A stretch of 64,000 nt of DNA from positions 1,550,001 to 1,614,000 of the forward strand of contig NC_088325.1 of the NCBI RefSeq assembly GCF_910592395.1, read 5' to 3'. The first letter of the stretch is position 1; every line of letters starts with the position of its first letter. The DNA is from Lineus longissimus (Eukaryota > Nemertea > Pilidiophora > Heteronemertea > Lineidae). Below are positions 52,531-64,000 of this stretch, in pieces. Position numbers and translations under genes: made by a program. The notes beneath the pieces were generated by a model. It was not told where the DNA came from, made no database searches, and was given only the letters and a program-made list of their open reading frames with translations.

Positions 52531-53640
52531 GGGAATTTGATAGAAATAATGACTTGCTTTAGTTGTCAAAACAGGTTCAGCACAGCCACAAGCCATCTTC
52601 CCACACAAACGACAGTAGATATGATTCTCCGATAGGAGGCCTTCCTTGTACCCTTTGATTAAATATAGGTGCATATTGATCTTCAAACCTTTAGATTTAT
52701 TTAACAACACAAGTTTTAACAACACAATTTGCAAACTTACATTTTTGCTCAATACCGCCAACTGGTGACTTAAATCGAAACTAATCTATTTCATATCAAA
52801 ACCTGAATATTATGCAGTCCTCTTCAACTTTATTTCAAACTTCTATCTGTGGGAATCAAGTGACAATATTTTTTTGCTGGCCCCCTGGTGAGCTGAACTT
52901 CAGTCGAATCGCGCTGAATTTTCTGTCAGCAGGATATCCTGGGCTGTTCTACCCGAAGACAAGATTTCAAGTGCCTATGTCTTACGGTTACAAAATGCCC
53001 GATTTGTCCACGGACGGATGGAAGGATGGATGGAAGGACGGACAACATTCGAAAAGCTATTTGAATAGCTCCGCGCTAACAGTGGGTACCAAATTACTTG
53101 TCAATCTAGCTAGAGCAGACATGAGTTGGACATGAGTGGCAGAAAGTAGCGATGATACCCAGAAGTAGTGGCAGCTCGGCTTTTCGGGATCCTTGCCTAA
53201 TTGGTTAGGTATGACCTACGGATAGCTTCAAGACAAAAAACACAAACAACGTGATTTTAATAATCATAATAATACGTTACTTTATTATAATTGTCATTAT
53301 CGTAAAAGAAGCCACTACATATTTTTATCTATCTTCCTATATTCATATCTTACAACGAGTATATAAGAAAACACCAGCTGTATTTCAGAAAATACCAGTT
53401 GTATTTTAGAAAATACGAGCTGATACCTTTCGTATTTTAGAAAATACAAGCTGTTACCATACAAAATACCAACCGTATTACAAAATACCAGCTGTATTTA
53501 ACAAAATACTAGCCAATACCAGCTGTATTTTCTGAAAATACTAACTGTATTTTACAAAATACCAGCTCTACTTTGAGAAAACCCAGCTAATACTAGCTGT
53601 ATTTTCTGAAATACCAGCCATATTTTACAAAATACCAGCT
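52531..53640. other. spacer with a CCCCCTGGTG element fragment and AAAATACCAGCTGTATTTT repeats
   Basis: 52873-53075 resembles the end of the 47-kb element (GGCCCCCTGGTGAGC, then GGATGGAAGGATGGA). 53340-53642 is a loose array of ATACCAGCTGTATTTT words with partial self-complementarity. No gene seen. Confidence 0.6.
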
Positions 53641-53645
53641 CTATG

Positions 53646-56600
53646 TACATAGCAGCATCACACAAGCACACAAAATCTCAGCTGGATATTAAGCCATGCA
53701 ATGTTATTTGTCAGTTTCATGCTCAAAACCTTCAGCAGGAAGTCATAATTGTTCTATACGTGACTTCATCTGCTGGGACGAGAAACGAATATCAACATTG
53801 CACAGCCTTTTCTCGAGGCAATCTCCTTCACTAGGATCAAGTTGACATACATAATTATTAGGGATATACACCCACACCGCCACTGGAGAATGCAGTGTCA
53901 TAGCAAATTTTTCTGAGATGATTTTAATGCCCAATTTTAGTATTCTACTTGACAGACAAGAAGACTTAAGACACTTCAAAATCAGGGGTTCAGAGTTGGA
54001 TGCTGGATGCTGGATGCTGGATGATGGATGCCGGATGCTGGATGACAACACATAAAATCCAGAATTCCACATTTTTAGACATACCATGATGTCATTTGGC
54101 AACTGACATAAACAACCAATTTTCATGCCTCTACAATTTTTAGATGTGTCAAAATTTCTGAAAATATATTTGATTTTGACCAATTACAAAATTTTGTTTC
54201 AGTTTTTCGAATAATAATTTTTTTGGTGATTTTATTTTTATTTCTGCGATTGGAGGTTGTTGATCTAATAAAGGCCTGCAAAATCTGCCGGTCAAGTATC
54301 TGGACGACAGTTCAAATCACAGAAGGACACAGCTGAAGAACAGAACACACCAAAATTGAAATGAAATTTCTCTTATTTATAGCAGCAATCTGATAGTTCT
54401 AATTCGTGACAACAAGACATTTAAATATATAAAGCAAATTTCATTGAATTAATTTTTTCACAACTTAACTACCACAACCATTTTTAATCACTACAAAACT
54501 TGATAAAATCTTTCGCTGCTTTTCGTAGAAATATTAACCTCAATTTCCAAAGCTGTATGAATTTCACATTATTCGGCAAATAATTTGGACAATACCGCAC
54601 ACTCAAGGAAGGGGTCAAGCGCTTTTGTGAAAATACTTTTGATTGGTTAACTGGTGAGGTCATACGAGGTCAAAGTTCTTGTATTAGCCAATAGGACTGT
54701 AGCAGCAACATTTCAAAACTTTAAAGAATTTCTAGTCCTCTCTCTTCAACTAAACAAAATATTCTTTAACTTAAATTTTCTTAATCATTTCCTTAAAATA
54801 CTTATTTACAAACATGTAATTAATCAAATTGACATGATTATTACGTTTTTATAAGACTTGTGACATGATTTAGAATAATAAAGGCTCTCGCGCCTTTCTG
54901 AGGATGTTTTTCAGCAAATAACATTAACATCTTGAATAGATAGAAAAATCAACAAATAAATTATCAAGTAACTCAAATATAGACATCAGGAAAGGATGGA
55001 TAGAGATATAAGTGTTCACAAACTAGGACCAACAATGTGTATATTGCTAATAAGGCCATGCACAGTCCTTCTGGCTCAAGTTAGCATGAAGTGGATAGCA
55101 TTACAAATGTGCAAAGTGCTTTAAGTCAATTAAGAGCAACAAAGTGCTTTAAGTCAATTAAGAGCAACAAAGTGCTTCAAGTCAATTAAGAGCAACAAAG
55201 TGCTTCAAGTCAATTAAGAGCAACAAAGTGCTTCAAGTCAATTAAGAGCAACAATGTGTACATTACTACAAAGACAATGCACAGTCCTTGCTGCTCAAGT
55301 TAACATGAAATGGCTAGCACTTTTAATGTGCAGTGTGCTTCAAATCAGCAAGGAGCAACAATTTGCACTTACTATATTGGCATTGGAAGGTCGTTATGGC
55401 CCGAGTTAGCGTGAAATGGATAGCAGTAGAGCGCTAGTGCTCAAGGTATTTCAAGACGAATACAGAAATAGTGCTGGAAACACATGCAAAATAGGATAGG
55501 GGCCTATCAAGCGCCCGCAAACAAGCGATTTTTGTTACTGCAACTTGTGACAACTATCACTGCATAAAGTGATGAAAGAACGCTTGTCTGCACGTAAAAC
55601 TGATAATTGCTGATATTGATCGCAAGTTGCAGTGATCATTAATCATGTCGCAGGTCCCGGCATTGAAACCGCAAACGAGAAACTTTTGTCACATTTGATC
55701 ATGATCGCAGGTTTGCGGAGCACCTAAGGTAAGGACTGAGTATAAGACAAACACAATGGTGCTTGAGAAAATGGTTCAAATTGAGGTCACCCCTGGTCCG
55801 GCCTGGCATTGGTCGTTACGTCGTTACGCATTTCAAAGGCCCCTCTTCTGAAAGACCCAGGTGTCGCATGAGCCAATAGCCACCCTTCTATCAACAACAA
55901 AATTAGAAATCCAACTTTCTATACATTTCAGTTTCAGGCATAGATTCACAGATGGTAATACTCGAGACTAGTGCTGACACCTGGAGAGGCTCACTGAAAT
56001 CGTTTTCGACCTTGTTATCATTTAACTCATCCCCATACATTACCGAAACAGTCTATCTTTTCCCAGAATGCAGCTTTACAACCGCAGTTACAGTGGCTGA
56101 TTTAGGGGTGTGTGTAAGGGGCACCCTTGGTTCATCATAGAGCAATGATTTTCAAGGCACTCAACCCAAGAATCAAAGAACTGATTTTCTAAACTTCAAA
56201 TTTTACCCTCAAATGCTGGGGAAAAAGAATATTTCATATTCAAATTCCACATTTTTCCAGAGGAGGGTCATCAGAACCCCCTCAATTACAAGATTTCTCT
56301 TTTCACACCTTCGTGCCCCCCCCCCCCTGTTCCCCAAATTTCGGGGTTCCGCCACTGCCAATCAAAATGAAGTACAGGAAGACGCTTAAATCACAAATAT
56401 GCGATTGTTTGGAAACAATTCTGTACATAAATCTAAAATTTGCTCTTCAGATTTTTTACGAGCTGTCCCTAAACAGGATGCAGGATATCAGTAAGTTTTT
56501 TCACATTTCTTGTGAAAAAACAAACATTTAAAGGGGAGATGGTTTTTTATGGCCAGGAACAGAGGTGACTTAACCCATCATTAAATGGACTTGTCCAAAT

Positions 56601-57950
56601 CTTTCAAATTTGGAAGAAGTGGAAGAGTTCATTTCATGAGGTCTGATTTTGATAGGGGTGAGAGAAGGTCGGGTTGAGCAAAAACATGTCCAATGCATCG
56701 AATTATATTATCAAACCTTTGCAAATTTTTTTCAATTCTAGAAGAAGGTTATACAAGCAGTTATTACACATGAAACGAAAAAAAACCTCAAATCTTGTTT
56801 CATCTGAATCCAGAAATTCGCCAAGGAAAAATTAATGAAATAGTTCTCGAAAATGATTTAAAAGTATACCATGCAGAAAATTTATGATAATGAATCAGGT
56901 AGAAATTGTCGAATAAATATCTAGGACTCAAAATTTTTAGGCATGAAAAATTACACGATGTCCCGAAAAAGCTCACTGAAGCCGAAAACAAAAGGAAAAC
57001 GAAATTTGCTTCAGATTTTTCAAACGCAGAAACCGCACCAAAGACCTTAGCTCCAAGTTAACCAGACTGATATTCATTACAACTCTATGTGCATAATGCA
57101 CACAGTAGTCGAGTAAACTCTGAATGAAATGATTTGTAATAGTTTAAAGATGTTTTCAAAAGCACCAACAATTAACTGGACTGGACCACATAACGAATGA
57201 AATGAACACATCTAAATGTCTGTATTGAAAACACCAAGATTTCACACCTAAACTTTCATTAAAGAATCTTTTTTTCAACAGCTAACTCACAAACTAAAGC
57301 TATTTTAGAGTTTTAAAAGATTTCTATGACAAATACATGTATTTGAAGAAATTGCAAAAATATTTATATTTGGCTAAATTGCACAGAAATTTAACCATAT
57401 TTGCACCAAAATTTACTTTTTTACCAACCCTTAACTGCACAATTATTTTATTATTTTATTTGCGTGCAGAGCCAGTATTTGTTAAATGGGGTACAATGCG
57501 CCCTTAACTGTAGGCCTTAAAGTTCTTGCAGTTCCACTAGGACAGTCATAAACCGGCATCAAACTTCTAAAAATATTCCGTCATCCAAAGGACGATTTTC
57601 GCACAATGAAATCGAGTCCAAAAAATCTAAAATTACGCTATCTGTCAGTTTTCTTGGCAAAAGGAATTCAAACTATTGCACATTTCAAGGCTTAAGCTAG
57701 CCTTGTACATTTCAGATAGAACTGGGCTCGTGTAAAATACTCATCACGTAAAGCGCTAAGTAATTCCGCAAACAGGCAAAAAAATGCATAGATAGAAAAA
57801 GCAGATTGATCTAGGCCCTGGCTCCATTTAGATAAGTGACAGAATATGCAACCGATATCCATACAATTGTACAAGAGTTTCACCGAACTTGGCATGAAGG
57901 GCCTGTATAATACAGCTGCATATCTTACAATAATCTGCACGTAAAAATTC
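53646..57950. other. AT-rich region, no gene recognised
   Basis: Contains a GATGCTGGATGC short repeat (53998-54045), a 28-bp tandem repeat (AGTGCTTCAAGTCAATTAAG, five copies, 55105-55260) and a poly-C run near 56315. ORFs are short and without recognisable domains. It could include long 3' UTR sequence, but nothing shows which gene would own it. Confidence 0.5.
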
Positions 57951-57954
57951 CCAA

Positions 57955-58140
57955 CTTACCCACATAAGTTGTGCGACTTAACGGGTAAGTTGAGCAGCTT
58001 TACCAGGTAAGTTGAGCAGCTTTACCAGGTAAGTTGAGTAACTTTACCAGGTAAGTTGAGTAACTTTACCAGGCAAGTTGAGTAACTTTACCAGGTAAGT
58101 TGGGTAACTTACCGGGTAAGTTGAGTCGACATAAAGGTAG
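57955..58140 (+). repeat. 22-bp tandem repeat (GGTAAGTTGAG / CTTTACCA)
   Basis: About seven copies of AAGTTGAGTAACTTTACCAGGT-type units. The words GTAAGTTGAG and CTTTACC alternate. Confidence 0.85.
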
Positions 58141-59596
58141 TTCAACTACCAGTCTTATTAACTAAGTAAGTTGGGTTATCAATATACAATACTATATATT
58201 CTGTAGTGCTATCTACAAATCAACGTCCACCTTGAGAAAATCAATCATTTTTCTGAGTCCATTCTGGTTCCATTTACCACTATACCAATAACTTTAATCA
58301 AATTTATGAATAGACTGGTCTCCATCCTCTATTCTACATCTGATAGTTAAAGATGGATACCAGTCTAATTCGTGTTTTTTTTCCATTCTACAAACTATCA
58401 AAATTATGGCAACAAATTTTGGAATCTACCTAACTAAACACGCATAACCTTGTATCAAGAATTTATAAAGACTAGTCTTTATCAAGTCTTGCTCATATAT
58501 ACATAGTGCTTAACACCCTTATGAGACCCAGAGCCTATTTTTACATAATTTTGATGAGCTCTTGATTCTAAAGCATGTTACAGACAAGCGTTTTTTATCG
58601 CAGCGATATGTGATATTTATCACATGTGACAAACTCACTCATCTGCTGCAGTTATTGCTAGTACCTGTGAATCAATGATGGCAGCAATCTGCAACTAATA
58701 TCGAGCCCATCAATAATGGTTTAACCTACAGACAGGAGATATTTTGGTTGCACATTGCAGCAATTATAATCACTTGTCGATGTGACAAAAATTGCTTGTT
58801 AGTGGGGTGCATTAGTTCCATCGAATACTGCTATACCAAGCAATTTATCCTGCAGACAAGCAATCTTTTATTCCTCATTGCAGCAATACTTATCACATGT
58901 CACTGCGATAAAAATCACTTGTCTGCATCATGATACAGCAAAGTGAAAAGCACTAAACTAATCATAGACAGCCAGAATTCGTTTTGCAAAACTACGCGTT
59001 GCAACTCTGAGCTGCATGATCATAATTTACAGAATTATTCTTATCTTCCTGAATCATGTGATAGTTTCTTCAACTCTTTTCTTACCGCAGGGTTTTGACC
59101 GCTTATAGTACCCGGCCCGCACCACACCAGGTGACCTAAATTCAAACTTGCCCCAGGAAAAATTTCATTGTAGAGAAGCTGGCAAGACGCAATCTTAGGG
59201 GCGAAGAAATAATTGAATTGAAAACAGTGCTGCCATCTTTTTCAGGTCTTATCAACCTGGAACTTAAAGGGACTATGGTGAGCCACAGAACGGAGTTAAA
59301 ACAATGAGGTGCAGATCCGTGCGGGCCGGGAGTTCAAAGTGTACGAATCGGTCAATACCGGATAGGGCAGAAAAAGGGTTAAGACCTATCAATTGTTGAT
59401 TACCCAACAAAGAGCATGAAATTTAACAATTTAAAAAATTTCTTTTTTTACAAAATTATGTTTTACAAGTCAACATCATCCAGACCACATTATTCTAATC
59501 CAGGTTTTACCCAACTTGTTTAACCCTTTTAAAACCAAGGACAATATCACCACCACCAGAACAAAAAAACATTTGAACAAGTTTCTTAAGAATTAT
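58141..59596. other. spacer with diffuse repeats, no gene recognised
   Basis: Three related stretches at 58575-58935 share GACAAGC, TGCAGCAAT and TATCACATGT words, and similar ones occur at 55520-55720. Otherwise nothing. Confidence 0.4.
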
Positions 59597-59768
59597 AACA
59601 GAACCTCCCTATTACGGACACCGTCATGACTGAGTTGCTGTCTTTTATGAAGAGGCTTCCTGATTACAGAGGTCAAATTGAGTAGACATGACCAATATAG
59701 GCCCAAAACACTGTCCCTTATAGAGAGGATGTCCTGATTACAGGTGTCCACTAGGAGGGGTTCCAAAG
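59597..59768 (+). repeat. AGAGAGGTGTCC-type palindromic element, copy 13
   Basis: CAGAACCTCCCTATTACGGA through CCACTAGGAGGGGTTCC, moderately diverged. Confidence 0.82.
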
Positions 59769-59939
59769 TTGCATTGCTATCAAGACTGAAACCTCCACAT
59801 AGAGTATTATTATTTTCAAGCTTGGGGCAGGATACGCATATGAAAGTATTTTTCCAATCCTCGGTTTCAAAAGGGTTAAATCAGTAACTGGACCCCAGGT
59901 TGATTTGCCTCCGGTTACATCTGCTTCCAGTCGAATCCT

Positions 59940-60240
59940 AATTTTACACACTTTACACACTTTACACATTTTACACATTCCAGGCCTGATTTTGCACTTT
60001 CTGGGCCTGATTTTACCCATTCTGGGCTTCTGCACTTTCCAGGATTGATTTTACACTTCCCGGGCCTGATTTTACACTTCCCGGGCCTGATTTTACACTT
60101 TCCGGGCCTGATTTTACACTTCCCAGGCCTGATTTTACACTTCACGGGCCTGATTTTACACTTCCCGGGCCTGATTTTACACTTTCCGGGCCTGATTTTA
60201 CACACTCTTGGCCCAATTTGGCATTTCCAGACCAAATTTT
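59940..60240 (+). repeat. 21-bp tandem repeat (CCTGATTTTACACTTCCCGGG)
   Basis: About ten units of GGCCTGATTTTACACTTCCC. As the unit is seven codons it gives open frames on both strands with perfect peptide repeats; these are not taken as genes. Confidence 0.92.
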
Positions 60241-60528
60241 ACACTCAGAAGCAAGATCTTAGTCCATGCAAACTTTTCCGGCCCGGGCCTGAATAGTCCT
60301 ACGCTTGCCGCAAAATCACATAACTTTATATCAGCTCAGCCTCCGAACAATCACTAGCCAATCGCTATCCGAATCTTGACGATGTATTTATGGCTAAATG
60401 CAGAGTCCTATCTACACTGTCAGCCATTCGTTATTTTATTCCTGGCCTTGAGCATTTTTATTACTAAATCAGTGCATCTGAAAAAGGAATGAAAATAAGA
60501 TTAGATGAAATTGAAATTGAAATTAGGT

Positions 60529-60694
60529 TATACTAGGTGAAACAAAAAAGATTATACACTTTTAATTCTGAATAACTCCCATAACATCAGTATGGTAGCT
60601 TTTTGCAAGGTCACCCAATACCACCATCATCTGCCACCCACAGACAGTTATTCAAAATCAAAAGTTTACAATCTTTTTGGTGTCACCTAGTATA
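60529..60694. mobile_element. TA-flanked MITE with about 50-bp terminal inverted repeats
   Basis: Ends TATACTAGGTG and CACCTAGTATA, inverted similarity continuing through AAAAAGATT-TA-ACTTTT and GAATAACT for about 50 bp. Total 166 bp. Size and TA ends suggest a Tc1/mariner-type non-autonomous element. Confidence 0.8.
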
Positions 60695-60749
60695 AAGGTT
60701 CTTAATTTTTCTGAAGATTAAGCTTTTTTAAATTGTCAGTTTACAATTA

Positions 60750-60960
60750 TACAGGGTGTCCCAAAAGAACTTCTTCTTAAATTTTGTAATGGTGATGAAG
60801 AGTGGTTACTGTAACTAGCAAAATTCTTTTGCCTTTTGATTTTTGAGAGCTTTTTAAATATTTCTTCTTGAGAGATGGTGTGATAAATCGCCACCTCATA
60901 AATCGCAACAGTCGCTGCTACGGGACGCTGACTGTCGCCAGGATATTGCACCATTACGAT
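60750..60960 (+). mobile_element. possible mariner-end fragment (ACAGGGTGTCCCAAAAG)
   Basis: The phrase ATACAGGGTGTCCCAAAAGA at about 60748 resembles mariner-type inverted-repeat ends. Inverted GGGACACCCTGTAGGT phrases appear at 63.0-63.3 kb. No transposase ORF lies between them. Confidence 0.35.
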
Positions 60961-61275
60961 GCGATTGATAATTTGTCAGAGTTGATTTGTCAGTTTGTAA
61001 ATGTTATCTGGGGAAGGAAAGAAAAGAAAGACCTAACTACAACCTAGATAGGGGTATAGTCCGGTTATAGGTGCAAATATTGGACACTTAAAACGTTAAA
61101 GTAATAATGGTAGAATAGCTCTATGGATCATGGGAGAAATGCGCTTTGAATTTTCGTCTCCTTTTTTATCATCATCATCATCATCATCACCGTTGGGATT
61201 TCAAATATTGTACGTTCCTAAATTAGTTACGCCATCATCTAACTTCCAATCACAGTGTCCATTACTTACAAAACT

Positions 61276-61456
61276 ACAGTGGAACCTCTGTTAGCAGACA
61301 CCTCTCTATCAAGGACAACCTCTCTATAAAGGACACTAGTTTTGGTCCCAAATTGGTTGTTTCCATTCAATTTGACCTCTCTAATCAGGACACCTCTCTA
61401 TTAAGGACAGCACTTGTCAGTCCCGAGGTTTCCTTAATAGAGAGGTTCTACTGTAC
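61276..61456 (-). repeat. AGAGAGGTGTCC-type palindromic element, copy 14 (inverted)
   Basis: Full-length inverted copy from CAGTGGAACCTCTGTTAGCA to AGAGAGGTTCTACTGTA. Confidence 0.92.
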
Positions 61457-61689
61457 TGTGTACAGTGCAATATTTATTTCAAAATAATTCATACTGTCTC
61501 AATAATGTTCATTATGATTTCTTCAAATGAACCTCTTTTCTAAAATTGTTGAAAATCTTTGTTTTAATTCGTAGATAGTAGACGAGTATGACACACAGCA
61601 GAGAAAGTCAAATCCTAGCCAAGCGAGAGAATAGTTATTTGCTCCTTTTGGACGGCACTTCACCTGCCATTGTCGATTTAGCGGGGTAA

Positions 61690-61860
61690 AAGTGGGCTGG
61701 TGGAGTGGCACAGTGGAAACATCAGGGGTCCTGGGTTCAATTCCCAATCAGTCCCGGTGCACTCAGGAGATAAAGAGGGAGACAATCTTCATCAGCGTAG
61801 GTTTCCTCCCGGGTCTTCGGTTTCCTCCTACTTACTATACAATCGCCCAATATTCTTTAT
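61690..61860 (+). repeat. tRNA-derived SINE-like unit
   Basis: A-box-like TGGAGTGGCACAGTGG and B-box-like GGGTTCAATTCCC, then a body with CTCAGGAGATAAAGAGGGAG and TTTCCTCC repeats. No intact tRNA fold. Confidence 0.65.
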
Positions 61861-62864
61861 AGAGCTAATAATATCCTTGTAGACGCTTGACTCTCAACTT
61901 GATATTTCAAATTTTCAGAATGAGAGCATTAAGCTCTCCACACAGTGACTGTCAGTAATGCATAGACATGTACATACAAATAATCACTGTCTGGAGTCTA
62001 TCCCTTCTCCTCGGAAGTGCCGTCTGTCAGAAATAGACGTTATTTCCATTGTTTTCCATTTTGGAATTTTCTATGCTACTCGGTGCTGGAAACTACTTCT
62101 GCAGTGCGATGGGTAACTGAGCAGCTGAAAGCTTCACAATAGCGCTGCCAATTAGTCAGCTGACCCTTTAACACGTTTAACCCTTTCCCGTCCAGACACA
62201 TTTTTGGCTATTTCCCATCAATGGTGTAAACTACTCGAAGCTCTAAAGCTCTCAAGCTCAGAAACGATTGATCACTTAAAGGCCTATTCGATTTGTTAAA
62301 AAATTTGAAAATTTGAATTTGAATTTGAAGATATCTTATCATTCCATTAGTTCATATTTCTTGGGCTTTTATACAAGTGCATTAGCTTGCGCATATCATT
62401 TTCAGTTTTGGGGGGAAAAACTAAATATTTTAAGAAAATACACAAAATTTGCCAGTTTGGGGAAATTGCCTGAAAATTGCCACCGAGGAAATGTTCATTC
62501 TTAAATGACTTCAATTCAAAACATTCCCCCTGCCTAAACTGAGCATTTTTACGCCCAAAAAGCTTATTTTGAAAAATTTCCGAAAAAAGTAATGCATTCA
62601 CGAAGCAGCTACATTTGGTATAAACCAATCGATTATAGTGCCATATGCCAGCCGCAGTGACTGATCAAGGGCCTCCCAATGGGGACGAGGTTTATTAATA
62701 CTATTTCTACTGTCGGCGAGGTTGACATTGACAGCAAACGGGAAAGGGTTAGGTTTCTCTTTCCACCCACCTGGATGATGCCCTCTAAGAGACGTCATCT
62801 TGGATGCAACGAGGCAAGCCAGGTAGTCCACTCTGAACCTTTTGGCGGATAGCTAGTCTCGATT
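61861..62864. other. spacer, no gene recognised
   Basis: ORFs up to about 93 codons exist but have no recognisable protein features. Confidence 0.4.
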
Positions 62865-63310
62865 TTCGTATAATCTAATTTGCTGATGAAATAGGAGCAC
62901 GCTGCAGGTAGAACCAACAAAAGAGTTAGCTCCGGAATTATTCCCTTTATTGAAAATTTTACCAAACCGAATCTATTTGCGACTCGCTACTCTTAATATT
63001 GGTGTCATCTAATTCTGCGATGATTTTGGGACACTCTGTAGGTAAAACCAACGAACAGTTAGCACAGGAAATGCACACTTGCGTGCTTAAAAACCCTGTC
63101 CAAAATGAACAATTTTGCGACCAAATACACTTGAATTTGAAATAATCTAATTCGGAGATGATTTTGGGACTCTGTAGGTACAGACCAACGAAAAAGTTAG
63201 CCATGAAAAGGACACTTTATAGAAAAATCACAACCAACTATTCTTAATTTTGGAAAAATCTAATCCAAATGGCATTTTGGGACACCCTGTAGGTAAAACC
63301 AATCTATTTA
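62865..63310 (+). repeat. diverged tandem repeat, four units of about 120-140 bp
   Basis: TCTAATT-G-GATGATTTTGGGAC, CTGTAGGTAAAACCAACGAA and AGTTAGC recur four times at about 62870, 63008, 63145 and 63265. Confidence 0.7.
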
Positions 63311-63439
63311 AGAACTTTAAATCAGCGCTGAGGTCGGCAAAAGTTTGAACAAAATTTTGTAGAAAATACTAAAAAGCAATCAAAGCCCAAAATGCATGGA
63401 TGGACACCTGCATGCCCCCAGCCATTATGAGACAGTAGA

Positions 63440-63475
63440 CAGCCTCACCCCCCCCCCCCCCCCCCCTCTCCCCCT
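63440..63475 (+). repeat. poly-C tract
   Basis: Run of more than 20 C residues followed by CTCTCCCCC; length is uncertain in any assembly. Confidence 0.85.
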
Positions 63476-63784
63476 AGTCTAAATATTCGCCAATGTCAAG
63501 CACTCTCAAATCCGGGGTATGCCATGCGACCAGATATATCATAACGGCTTCAGACAGAGATGTTTCAGCGATACTTGCGTGCTGAGGTGAAGGGAAGCGA
63601 TACTGTGTTGACAGTTTTACCCAGCTGAGAGGCGTCTGTACTAAAGGCCTATTTCACCTGTAACTGGTCTATGTAGCAGAAGTGCTGGCTTAAACACGTT
63701 GACACAGCATGTAGAACATGTAGGTACATGTGTATGAGTGTGAACGTCAAGGCTACAACATGTGCATGTCTGTTTTCGACAGTC

Positions 63785-64000
63785 TACACACGTTCACACA
63801 CATTCACACATGTGTGCAAGTGTAGCACTCACGTTCACACATGTGTGCAAGTGTATCACACACGTTCACACATGTGTGCAAGTGTATCACACACGTTCAC
63901 ACATGTGTGCAAGTGTAGCACACACGTTCACACATGTGTGCAAGTGTAGCACACACGTTCACACATGTGTGCAAGTGTAGCACACACGTTCACACATGTG
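63785..64000 (+). repeat. 31-bp minisatellite with palindromic ACACATGTGTG core, cut by window end
   Basis: CGTTCACACATGTGTGCAAG recurs every 31 bp exactly (63832, 63863, 63894, 63925 and 63956 by count). The core ACACATGTGT is a perfect palindrome. It continues beyond 64000. Confidence 0.93.

Noticed and set aside
59751-60296. Perfect peptide-repeat ORFs on both strands
   Set aside because: Produced by a 21-bp tandem repeat; open on both strands and without flanking splice or coding signals.
52474-64000. A fifth protein gene in the last 14 kb
   Set aside because: No ORF shows a recognisable domain or phase-consistent exon chain; only repeats and AT-rich sequence are seen.
1-64000. Autonomous transposon or viral coding genes
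   Set aside because: No transposase, reverse transcriptase, integrase or capsid-like ORF was found in any frame I inspected.

Overview
The window is nuclear DNA from an animal. Genes are split by GT-AG introns, repeats of many kinds fill introns and spacers, and the predicted proteins match bilaterian families. The many tRNA-derived SINE-like units, short inverted-repeat elements and minisatellites suggest an aquatic invertebrate, but I cannot name the species. All gene models were built by eye: ORFs were joined at GT/AG sites, reading phase was checked across each junction, and products were compared with remembered vertebrate family sequences. No database was searched.

Layout. 1-1167 (+): 3' end of an unrecognised Ser-rich, RS-type nuclear protein. 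5380-6504 (-): ATP5PF, the mitochondrial ATP synthase coupling factor 6, three coding exons. 8563-14557 (+): GABPA, an ETS transcription factor with N-terminal, Pointed and ETS domains, nine coding exons. These two are divergent, as in mammals where they share a promoter, and the spacer holds ETS, E-box and E2F-like sites. 14.6-16.7 kb: tRNA-derived SINE units and short repeats. 16.77-26.17 kb: a satellite of 76-bp units, one arm forward (about 61 units) and one inverted (about 53 units), the inverted arm split by a 0.76-kb insertion. 26.2-29.4 kb: AT-rich spacer with two complex tandem repeats. 29468-44473 (-): NFRKB (INO80 subunit), 19 coding exons, predicted 1317 aa. 45694-49657 (+): CCDC153/DRC12, an axonemal coiled-coil protein, four coding exons, divergent from NFRKB across a spacer with NRF1-like and X-box-like sites. 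49.7-64 kb: no gene recognised, only dispersed and tandem repeats.

Functionally the window pairs two widely expressed transcription/chromatin genes with a mitochondrial and a ciliary gene, each pair head to head. A palindromic element built of AGAGAGGTGTCC-type motifs occurs about 14 times in both orientations. Other short inverted-repeat families (TTAA-flanked, foldback, GATCGGGGATT-ended) recur. No intact transposase or reverse transcriptase was seen.

Most notable: the conserved divergent ATP5PF-GABPA pair with a likely GABP feedback site; a decayed second copy of the ETS exon just upstream of the real one; an unexplained phase-compatible 38-codon exon in NFRKB intron 1; a ladder of four duplicated splice acceptors in CCDC153; and the inverted 76-bp satellite.
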